5,675 bases of DNA from Candidatus Caenarcanales bacterium (GTDB lineage: Bacteria > Cyanobacteriota > Vampirovibrionia > LMEP-6097), in contig JAJTHA010000110.1 of the NCBI GenBank assembly GCA_021299565.1, forward strand, positions 1 through 5,675, written 5' to 3'. The notes below the pieces were generated by a model. It saw nothing but the letters and a program-made list of their open reading frames with translations. It was not told the origin of the DNA and made no database searches. Of the stretch, positions 1 to 5,675 are shown piece by piece. Position 1 is the stretch's first letter. Every line of letters starts with the position of its first letter. Position numbers and translations under genes: made by a program.

Positions 1-1
1 A

Positions 2-82
2 AAATATTTTTTGCATCAACCAGAACTAAAGCATTTGATTCTCGCAAGACAGGCATTAAAGGAGGTACTAAAAAATGAATGA
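2..82 (+). CDS. 3' end of an upstream gene, product unknown (partial)
   Basis: The window opens inside a coding region. Reading from base 2 gives about 26 codons before TGA at 80-82. The peptide is leucine-rich and charged and looks like an amphipathic C-terminal helix (for example ELKHLILARQALKEVL). It would overlap the next start codon by 8 bases (ATGAATGA), the same overlap length seen between the ATPase gene and its successor. Reading from base 1 is also open and ends at TGA 76-78, a 4-base ATGA overlap, but its peptide is rich in K, T, R and G and less protein-like. The third frame is closed by TAA. I prefer the base-2 frame without certainty. In either case an upstream operon member seems to end here. 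Its function cannot be inferred from so short a tail. Confidence 0.5.
   Translation, partial: KYFLHQPELKHLILARQALKEVLKNE
58..66 (+). promoter_or_regulatory. Strong Shine-Dalgarno site for the 75-527 gene
   Basis: AAAGGAGGT lies 8 bases before the ATG at 75. It is a full-length match to the anti-Shine-Dalgarno sequence at ideal spacing. It sits inside the end of the upstream reading frame, so it fixes the start of the small membrane protein and suggests strong initiation there, as for a component made in quantity. Confidence 0.85.
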
Positions 83-527
83 TCTTATAACATCAAGCGC
101 TCCGATTTTATTTAACGGAGCCAAACTCGTCGCACTAATCGCTGCAATTAGCATGCCACTATGGGGCGCAAAAGTAATCGAAAAAATCATGCAACCTAAA
201 CACAAAGCATTGCATGTAACTAGCGGTAATCAAGGACTAAGTAGCACCAGCATTGTGTCATCTGTAGGAACAACAACTGCTGGAGTGTTTTTGATTCAAG
301 TGTTGCCGTTGATATTTAGCATCATTGGTGATGTTGGCGGCAATTACGGCATTGATATAGTTTATGGAGATTTTATGGGCGGAGGTCAAGGAAGCCAATT
401 TGTAGATAGTTTCTATGGTTTAACAGCACAGCTAGGTGACATGATACAAACTTCAGCGCCACTAGCTGCAGTTGGTCTCGGGGGCTACAATCTCATGAAC
501 AATATTTCTAGGGGGCTACCGGCATAA
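75..527 (+). CDS. Small hydrophobic membrane protein, family unrecognised; in VirB2-like position
   Basis: This is a 150-residue protein I cannot assign to a family. The ATG at 75 is fixed by a consensus ribosome binding site. Visible parts are a hydrophobic segment at about residues 11-32, a polar lysine- and serine-rich stretch at 36-63, a strong hydrophobic segment at about 64-85, a glycine-rich stretch around 98-106 (GDFMGGGQG), and a weakly hydrophobic Ala/Gly/Leu segment at about 127-141. No clear signal-peptidase site follows the first segment. It has no cysteine. The stop codon TAA shares one base with the ATG of the VirB4 gene, so the two are coupled. A small hydrophobic protein just before VirB3/VirB4 is where many T4SS operons encode the VirB2 pilin. 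That is a positional argument only: the length, loop and possible third segment are not typical of VirB2. It could instead be another small channel-associated membrane protein. Confidence 0.85.
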   Translation: MNDLITSSAPILFNGAKLVALIAAISMPLWGAKVIEKIMQPKHKALHVTSGNQGLSSTSIVSSVGTTTAGVFLIQVLPLIFSIIGDVGGNYGIDIVYGDFMGGGQGSQFVDSFYGLTAQLGDMIQTSAPLAAVGLGGYNLMNNISRGLPA

Positions 528-3235
528 TGCAAGTAAACACTTACAGGCACTTCAAAAAAGAAGATGAAATATTCATGGGGCTTGGTTTATGGACTCTAGC
601 CAAAATAGCTTTGACTCTAATCACATTGTTTATAGTGGCACAGAGTTTTCAATTAAGCCTCAATTCGTTTTTGTTTTTGGTGCTTGCAATGTTTACTATG
701 ATAATCATCAGCTTCATTATCAAAGCATCACAAGATAATGAAGTTGAGGGTTATTATTCGTCATTAGTAACACATCCGTTTGAAAATCATGTATTTAATT
801 TATTTAAAAGCCCAGAGGGGCATACGGGTTTTGCCGAACTTTTGGATCTTGCTACAATTCAACCCGGATATATTCTTAGTAAGTATCAAGATCTCATCGC
901 TGTAGTCAAGCTTGATGCAGGGATTTCATTCTATAAATATGACAATCAAGACAGAGCTCAGCTACTAAATGATTGGGGGAATTTTCTAGCACAAATTTCC
1001 TCAATCAATCATTTAGATTCGTATCTGAGCACTGGTCAGTATCAAAACGATTCAATTCAATTATTTATCAAATCCAAAAGACTAGAAGCCAATCCCTACC
1101 AAAGCACCTCATCACTAGAGCCTTCTGTTCAATTAGCAGATCTAATACATGAAGCTTGGTATCAACAAGAGACAAACACAAAAGAATTTATTCAGGACCA
1201 AGAGTTTTATATAATTTTGAGACAAAGCAATCTCAAGACCAATACTCTTGCCTATAGACTTGCTGCAAAATTACAAATAGCAGATAAAATTTTCAGCAAT
1301 CTTGACGAAGAATTAAATAAGCAAAGTAAAATTTTAGATGAAAAAATCAAAAGCCTAGAAAGCTTTTTCCTAAAGCATAACATCAAAGCTCAAAAGCTTA
1401 TTAACACTGATCTTGAGACATTTGTAACAAATTATATTCCAAAAGAATATTTTTCAAAAACAGATTCATCATTCAGTCTATTAGATTCATCTAAATATTT
1501 AGCTCTAAACAACAAATATTACAAAACCTACCGATTGGCGCAACTTCCTGAAAGTGGTGAATTAGATTTTTGGATTATTAACTATATCAAAAGACTAAAT
1601 ATACAAGCAACCGCTTCTATTCAATTTAGTGCCAGAAATGCAAATCAGGACCGAAGAAGTGCTGATCAAAAAGCTTCTATCATAAAAGACTTCAACAAAA
1701 AATCAAGATCTAGTTCTGAAATATTAATCAGAGATAATCACAAGCTCGCAGCTGAATTAATGGAAAAGTCAGTTTCATTTGACTTGAGTTTTTTGGTAAC
1801 CATTGAAGCTCAGAGCCTTAGAGAGATACAAGACTTTGACAATCAAATGAAACTTGCTTACAAAGGATCTTTTATGGCTAGTTTGGATAGGCAGCAAGTC
1901 GAAAATTATATTTATAGTCTGCCATTTGCTTTCAACAAATTAAACAACTCATCTCAGTTATACTCAACCCTCAATTTAGCGAGCGTTACTTTTCCTTTTG
2001 TGAAATCACAACTAGGGACAAAAGCAGGAATTTATGTAGCAAGAGAACTAGAAAGCAAAAGATATATCTATTTGAATGAATACGATAGATCAGTTTTCAA
2101 CAATAGAGGCTTTAATTTCATCGGAGATTCAGGATCAGGCAAAACCGTAGCAGCGAAGGTCTTGATCAAAAGAAACCTAGTCGATCAAGATAGAAGATTT
2201 TTTATTATTGACAACACTGCTGATGGCTGGAAATTTTTTGTAGATTATTTCAACGGTAAAACAATTACTCTTGATAAGCCAGAGCTGGCTTATGGTAAGG
2301 CTTTATTTGCTCCTTTTGTTTTTGATAGGAACACTATCGAAGCAGCTGAGCTGGAGAATAAATTCAATGAACATCTTGAGGATTTAATTGAATTATTGTC
2401 TTTTGTTGCGAACAAACACAAGTCATTATCCCAAGCTGAAAAAACTTTTTTGACCAAGCATTTAAGGGCACTATATCAAAACAATCAAAATCCTTCTCTA
2501 AGTGATTTTTACGATTATTTATCAGATATTGATTCACCAGTAGCAATATCTTGGCAAGAATATATCAGTCCTTACTGCTATGTTACAAATGGGATTTACG
2601 CTCAATTACTTGATGACAAAGAAGCTAGCATCGATGATAGACAAATCATTTTATTTACTTTTGCCAAAGTATCAAATGATAGTAATTACCAAGCAACAAG
2701 TTTGCATTTGGTAAATAATTTCGTTTGCCGTAAAGTGTTGAGAGACAAATTAAGCAAAATCACTTTAGTAGTAGATGAAGCTTGGAAACTACTTGCAGAT
2801 CCAAATGCCAAAGGACAAGAATTACTTGCTTATTTAGCAAGAGCTGGTCGAGGACTGGATTTGGGCTTGTGGACTATAAGTCAAAAGCCATCTGACTTAC
2901 CAGCAGAAATTCATTCATCTGCATCTTGTAGTTTTTGTTTCCAACTAAAAGAGACTAGCGACAAAAACGAGATGATGCGTTATGCCGGGCTCAAAACTAA
3001 CGAAAGAGAGCTTTTGGACAATTATGCTCTATATGATTCAGGCATTGCATTATTTAAAACCACCAGATCATCAGATCTAATTCAAATCAAATTAGATCCA
3101 TTGGAAGAAATTTTGTGTAATTCAACTAGAGCATTTAGCAATAAGAGAAGCGAAATATTTAACAAATATCTAAAAGCCAACTTTAGTAGAGACGCGAGTG
3201 CGTTAATGACAACAAAGGAGTTATTAAGTGAATAA
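527..3235 (+). CDS. virB4: VirB4/TraC-family T4SS ATPase with N-terminal VirB3/PrgI-like membrane module
   Basis: This is the ATPase that powers assembly and substrate transfer of a type IV secretion system at the inner membrane. Residues 5-20 are polar and precede two hydrophobic segments at about 22-41 and 47-66. This resembles a VirB3/TrbD/PrgI-type protein fused to the N-terminus. A VirB4 N-terminal region follows (about 100-500), with a charged, probably helical stretch at 253-284 and the conserved-looking FMASLDRQQVENYIYSLP segment before the motor domain. The C-terminal P-loop domain has Walker A GDSGSGKT at 533-540 (K539, T540), Walker B LVVDEAW with D750-E751, an RAGRG arginine motif at 772-776, and SQKP with Q786, all in VirB4 order. 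The motor looks intact. At 902 residues it is longer than typical VirB4 (about 800), as expected with the extra membrane module. ATG 527 overlaps the preceding TAA by one base; AGGGGG at 510-515 is a possible ribosome site. The end overlaps the next gene by 8 bases. VirB4 identity is firm; the VirB3-like assignment rests on architecture. Confidence 0.95.
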   Translation: MQVNTYRHFKKEDEIFMGLGLWTLAKIALTLITLFIVAQSFQLSLNSFLFLVLAMFTMIIISFIIKASQDNEVEGYYSSLVTHPFENHVFNLFKSPEGHTGFAELLDLATIQPGYILSKYQDLIAVVKLDAGISFYKYDNQDRAQLLNDWGNFLAQISSINHLDSYLSTGQYQNDSIQLFIKSKRLEANPYQSTSSLEPSVQLADLIHEAWYQQETNTKEFIQDQEFYIILRQSNLKTNTLAYRLAAKLQIADKIFSNLDEELNKQSKILDEKIKSLESFFLKHNIKAQKLINTDLETFVTNYIPKEYFSKTDSSFSLLDSSKYLALNNKYYKTYRLAQLPESGELDFWIINYIKRLNIQATASIQFSARNANQDRRSADQKASIIKDFNKKSRSSSEILIRDNHKLAAELMEKSVSFDLSFLVTIEAQSLREIQDFDNQMKLAYKGSFMASLDRQQVENYIYSLPFAFNKLNNSSQLYSTLNLASVTFPFVKSQLGTKAGIYVARELESKRYIYLNEYDRSVFNNRGFNFIGDSGSGKTVAAKVLIKRNLVDQDRRFFIIDNTADGWKFFVDYFNGKTITLDKPELAYGKALFAPFVFDRNTIEAAELENKFNEHLEDLIELLSFVANKHKSLSQAEKTFLTKHLRALYQNNQNPSLSDFYDYLSDIDSPVAISWQEYISPYCYVTNGIYAQLLDDKEASIDDRQIILFTFAKVSNDSNYQATSLHLVNNFVCRKVLRDKLSKITLVVDEAWKLLADPNAKGQELLAYLARAGRGLDLGLWTISQKPSDLPAEIHSSASCSFCFQLKETSDKNEMMRYAGLKTNERELLDNYALYDSGIALFKTTRSSDLIQIKLDPLEEILCNSTRAFSNKRSEIFNKYLKANFSRDASALMTTKELLSE
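3214..3220 (+). promoter_or_regulatory. Shine-Dalgarno site deciding a GTG start at 3228
   Basis: AAAGGAG ends 7 bases before GTG 3228-3230, inside the last codons of the ATPase gene. This spacing supports GTG as the start of the VirB8-like gene. The nearby ATG at 3235 is in a different frame. Confidence 0.8.
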
Positions 3236-3806
3236 TGAATTATTTAAAAGCTGGATGCAAGAACCGGGCAAAGTCAAAAAACTACAATTATGGCTGGTGA
3301 TCAGCATAGTCATCAACTTGGCTCTAGGATTACAGTTGATCAAGTTCATACAAGAAACTGATATCAAGCCTTGGGAAAAGCACAAAGCCAATAACCAGGA
3401 AGCCACAACTAAAAGCAAATCAATCGATGAAGATAGTACAGAAAACTCAAATAAGCAAATCTCCAAAGAAGATTTGGACAGTTTCATTCAAGAATATTTA
3501 AAGCATTTTTTTGGAACCGAAAAAACTGATCTAGAATTTGTGGAAAAAAGCACCGACCCTAAACTATTTGAAGAACAAATTTATCCAGAAATAATTAAAA
3601 GAGCAGAAATGAAACTAAAAAGCAATTTTATTTTGGTCGATAAATATACAGAATTGATTAATCGAGATCAGGCAAGAATTATTATTAGTGGGAGAGAAGA
3701 GTTTGCTGATGAAAATTATGCAGCAAGAATATTTGATATCGAATTAATAGTAGATTTGGACTCGAATAAAATCAAGTCAATACCAAGGTTTCAGGTGAAA
3801 CAATGA
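3228..3806 (+). CDS. Bitopic membrane protein with VirB8/TraE-like architecture
   Basis: This 192-residue protein is a probable T4SS inner-membrane assembly factor. A short cytoplasmic N-terminus (1-19, with basic residues K15, K17, K18) is followed by one uncleaved membrane segment at about 20-40. A polar, low-complexity linker rich in K, E, N, S and T spans roughly 47-80. The soluble C-terminal domain (about 81-192) has two helical stretches, then a run of alternating strand-like segments (ARIIISGREEF, ARIFDIELIVDLD) that ends the protein. A single anchor plus a small helix-then-sheet domain is the plan of VirB8, TraE and TcpC proteins (NTF2-like fold), and the length is near the usual 190-240. 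I see no diagnostic VirB8 motif, so the call rests on architecture and context. The GTG start is set by the ribosome site at 3214-3220. It overlaps the ATPase gene by 8 bases and the next gene by 4. A lineage-specific T4SS protein of another family remains possible. Confidence 0.8.
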   Translation: MNNELFKSWMQEPGKVKKLQLWLVISIVINLALGLQLIKFIQETDIKPWEKHKANNQEATTKSKSIDEDSTENSNKQISKEDLDSFIQEYLKHFFGTEKTDLEFVEKSTDPKLFEEQIYPEIIKRAEMKLKSNFILVDKYTELINRDQARIIISGREEFADENYAARIFDIELIVDLDSNKIKSIPRFQVKQ

Positions 3807-5062
3807 AAAACGCGAGAATAATTACTATATTATTTATTTGGTTAATTAGCCTTATGAATGTTCAAGCTTCATGGATAGATGATTTGCAAAATGCCTGGGA
3901 GCAAAATACTGGGGAAATGTACCCGGAACAAAGAAACAAAAAAATAGAAATTTATGCTGGCTACTCTCCTCTTAAGCCCAATAAAAGAGAGCAAGATGCG
4001 GCAAGAGAATTTAATGATAAATTTGACCTAGGGTATTTCAGCAAAATTTTTGATGAAACTGAAAACCTGGTCTTAAATAATATTACTGGGGTATGTTTGG
4101 GACGCATCGATGTCACTACTCAGGTGAAGGCTGGTGTAAATAGTGCTCTAAAAGACATTTTCAAAGGCTATCCTGAATATCAAAGAAGAGTAATCACCGA
4201 AGAAATGGTTAACGCAAACATTAATACTCATTATCTAAGCCAAGACTTTATTAAAGGAACATACAAGATTTTTACAGTTGAATTTAGTCCCGAAGGAACA
4301 TTACTTGATTACAAAAACAACTCAGATGATTTCGCTGATTTTTTCCCTGATGCAAATTTATTGCATATGGCTGTAAGAATCTCACAAAGCAAAGCTATCG
4401 TAAAGGTCTCTAAACTTGTTGCAGATTTAGCAAAATGTATTTTGGTAGTTTTTGTGATGCTCGCAATTTTCAAACGACTTGGCGCAGACAAAGGCTACCA
4501 ATACGCTGTCGCTGAACCATTTTTAAGAGGGATAGGTGCTTATTTCGCAATATCATCGACCAAATTTATTGTCACTTTTATCATGCAAGCTTTGGTTATT
4601 TTTCAAAGTGAATTGGCAGAGTTCCTAACTGTTCTAAGTGATGGAAGCTTACCCTATGTTAATAGCAGTTGGAAAAGCCTTGCTGACAATATTGGCTATC
4701 TTCCCGTCCAAATCCTTTCAGTAATGGATATATTGGCTCAGATATTTATTTTTATATATCTTGGAGCATTGATCTTCTACGTATCTGTGGCAACTGCGCT
4801 TAGTCCATTGTGGAGCTTGGCTTTTGTTTCAGAAACAATGAAAACTTCCGCCTATCATTCACTAATTAATTGGGCGAAAGCACTAGGGGTACTTGCTCTG
4901 ATGCCACTTGCTTATTTTGTAATTGAGCTAATAAATCATGAATTTATCAATTTAGAAAATGATCTTTTGAGTGTGGTGATTTCTATAGCTAGCTTTGTTT
5001 ATTTGCCCATACTAACCAATGCCATATTTAAAATAAATTTCATGAGTTTGCGAAAGACTTAG
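3803..5062 (+). CDS. VirB6/TrbL-like polytopic membrane protein with signal peptide
   Basis: This 419-residue protein is the likely inner-membrane channel or platform subunit of the T4SS. The N-terminus is a good signal peptide: basic KNAR, a hydrophobic core at about 6-18, and a probable cleavage site after VQA (residues 20-22). A hydrophilic exported region follows (about 23-195), with no repeats and one cysteine in NITGVCLGRI. The C-terminal half has about five hydrophobic segments: roughly 204-223, 244-267, 310-342 (long, containing SPLW at 334-337, and perhaps a re-entrant pair), 360-377 and 388-409. It ends in a short basic tail. An N-terminal extracytoplasmic region followed by a cluster of membrane helices is the plan of VirB6/TrbL/TraG-type subunits. 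These diverge fast in sequence, so the assignment depends on topology and position beside VirB4. ATG 3803 lies in an ATGA overlap with the preceding stop; AGGTG at 3793-3797 is a modest ribosome site. The stop is TAG. Confidence 0.85.
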   Translation: MKNARIITILFIWLISLMNVQASWIDDLQNAWEQNTGEMYPEQRNKKIEIYAGYSPLKPNKREQDAAREFNDKFDLGYFSKIFDETENLVLNNITGVCLGRIDVTTQVKAGVNSALKDIFKGYPEYQRRVITEEMVNANINTHYLSQDFIKGTYKIFTVEFSPEGTLLDYKNNSDDFADFFPDANLLHMAVRISQSKAIVKVSKLVADLAKCILVVFVMLAIFKRLGADKGYQYAVAEPFLRGIGAYFAISSTKFIVTFIMQALVIFQSELAEFLTVLSDGSLPYVNSSWKSLADNIGYLPVQILSVMDILAQIFIFIYLGALIFYVSVATALSPLWSLAFVSETMKTSAYHSLINWAKALGVLALMPLAYFVIELINHEFINLENDLLSVVISIASFVYLPILTNAIFKINFMSLRKT

Positions 5063-5063
5063 T

Positions 5064-5069
5064 TATAAT
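5064..5069 (+). promoter_or_regulatory. Possible -10 promoter element before the kinase gene
   Basis: A perfect TATAAT lies just after the stop of the VirB6-like gene, in the only real intergenic gap of the window (33 bases). The best -35 candidate, TTCATG at 5039-5044, matches TTGACA poorly and sits 19 bases upstream. There is no extended -10 TG. In AT-rich DNA such hexamers occur by chance, so this is a candidate only. No hairpin terminator is visible in the gap, so read-through from the T4SS genes into the kinase gene is also likely. Confidence 0.3.
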
Positions 5070-5095
5070 TAAGGACAAAGAATAAAGATAAGAGC

Positions 5096-5675
5096 ATGTT
5101 TTTAAGCGTATCACTATTTTTGAATCTAATTTTATTCGTGGCCGGAATATATTTATTCCTAGCTCTTCGAGCACAAAAAAAACAACTAATAAAATCATTT
5201 AGGAACTACCTACAAGGTATAACGGCTCTAAATATTTCTCATCTGCATGATAGTGCCAATTTTTTTAATTTGATCAATAAGCATTTGGAATCAAGACCGC
5301 CTGAAACAATTTATAACTTTGCCAAGGGTGCTAGTTTTCATTTTAGGGCTTTGTTTGAAGAGTTGAAAAATAATTTTGATTCTTACTGGCAGCAGTCCGA
5401 GACAGATTTACCACAATTCAAGAACTTGTATCAAAAAGAACAAATCAATCTAAAAGATATTTTTGATATGGAATTGTTTCAAATTAGTAGATTTGAAAGA
5501 TTGGAATTTATTGATAAGTCAAACTCCGAATATGCATTTATCAATGGCAATTTTTCTTTAATTTCCAAAATGTTTCTAAATCTACTAGAAAATGCGCTCA
5601 AATATACAGACGACAAAATTAAGCTAGAGCTTAAGTCAGTTGCTGACAAATGGCAAGTTAGAATAAGTTCTTTTG
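5096..5675 (+). CDS. Membrane-anchored sensor histidine kinase-like protein (3' end beyond window)
   Basis: The first 193 codons are present and the frame is still open at the window edge. A hydrophobic segment at about 4-24 is followed by basic residues (R25, K28, K29, K33), a membrane anchor with no room for an extracellular sensor domain. Residues about 33-66 and 70-98 could form the two helices of a dimerisation/phosphotransfer domain. H51-D52 in HDSAN resembles the H-E/D-x-x-N/T core of the H-box, but the usual following proline is F56. The N-box of the HATPase domain is clear: MFLNLLENALKYTDD at 159-173, with N162 and N166, about 115 residues after H51, a spacing close to known kinases. 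The G boxes lie outside the window. ATG 5096 is the first start after an in-frame TAA at 5066-5068; its ribosome site is weak. It is co-directional with the T4SS genes, 33 bases downstream. It is probably a kinase that senses a cytoplasmic or membrane cue, though it could instead act as a regulator without autokinase activity. Confidence 0.8.
   Translation, partial: MFLSVSLFLNLILFVAGIYLFLALRAQKKQLIKSFRNYLQGITALNISHLHDSANFFNLINKHLESRPPETIYNFAKGASFHFRALFEELKNNFDSYWQQSETDLPQFKNLYQKEQINLKDIFDMELFQISRFERLEFIDKSNSEYAFINGNFSLISKMFLNLLENALKYTDDKIKLELKSVADKWQVRISSF

Noticed and set aside
2364..2546. 60-codon open frame on the reverse strand
   Set aside because: It lies wholly inside the VirB4 motor domain, has no ribosome site or recognisable product, and is a shadow of that gene.
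527..3235. F-type TraC, or an AAA DNA translocase such as the VirD4/TraG coupling protein, for the large ATPase
   Set aside because: The order and spacing of Walker A, DEAW Walker B, RAGRG and SQKP, and the long N-terminal region before the P-loop, fit VirB4. Coupling proteins have the membrane part followed soon by the P-loop.
3235..3240. ATG just after the GTG start as an alternative beginning of the VirB8-like gene
   Set aside because: It is out of frame with that gene, whereas GTG 3228 has AAAGGAG at 7 bases spacing.
3224..3487. 87-codon open frame on the reverse strand
   Set aside because: It is antisense to the well-supported VirB8-like gene, which has a good ribosome site and coupled overlaps. 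The reverse product looks like random low-complexity sequence.
4309..4491. 60-codon open frame on the reverse strand
   Set aside because: It is antisense to the VirB6-like gene across its first membrane segment, with no start signal or family resemblance.
5063..5095. Rho-independent terminator between the VirB6-like and kinase genes
   Set aside because: The gap contains no inverted repeat followed by a T run.
1..5675. Insertion sequences, CRISPR repeats, tRNA genes, attachment sites or a transfer origin
   Set aside because: The window is almost completely coding, with no repeated units, no transposase and no RNA-like structure that I could see by reading.

Overview
The window is an AT-rich bacterial segment (roughly one third G+C by eye) with every gene on the + strand. 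It is best read as the inner-membrane and motor part of a type IV secretion or conjugation system (T4SS), followed by the start of a two-component sensor kinase gene. TAA, TGA and TAG all end genes here, so the standard bacterial code applies. Strong Shine-Dalgarno sites precede at least two genes. Nothing fixes the taxon. The style fits a low-G+C bacterium, and an uncultured or candidate lineage is possible, but that is a guess.

Layout: (1) bases 1-82 hold the 3' tail of an upstream gene that overlaps the next one. (2) 75-527 encodes a 150-residue hydrophobic protein with no family I recognise, in the position often taken by the VirB2 pilin. (3) 527-3235 encodes a 902-residue VirB4/TraC-type ATPase with clear Walker A and Walker B motifs. 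Its N-terminus carries two membrane segments resembling a VirB3/PrgI-type module. (4) 3228-3806 encodes a 192-residue bitopic protein with VirB8-like architecture. (5) 3803-5062 encodes a 419-residue protein with a signal peptide, an exported N-terminal region and a multi-spanning C-terminal half, resembling VirB6/TrbL. (6) From 5096 to the window edge runs the N-terminal 193 residues of a membrane-anchored histidine kinase-like protein.

The first five genes are joined by overlaps of 8 (or 4), 1, 8 and 4 bases, which is the mark of one translationally coupled operon. The likely division of labour is: VirB3/VirB4 as energiser at the inner membrane, the VirB6-like protein as channel platform, the VirB8-like protein as periplasmic assembly factor, and the small hydrophobic protein as an unidentified membrane component. 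The kinase gene is set off by a 33-base gap holding a perfect TATAAT, so it may have its own promoter. Whether it controls the secretion genes cannot be told from this window. No relaxase, coupling protein, outer-membrane core protein, insertion sequence, RNA gene or CRISPR array is visible.
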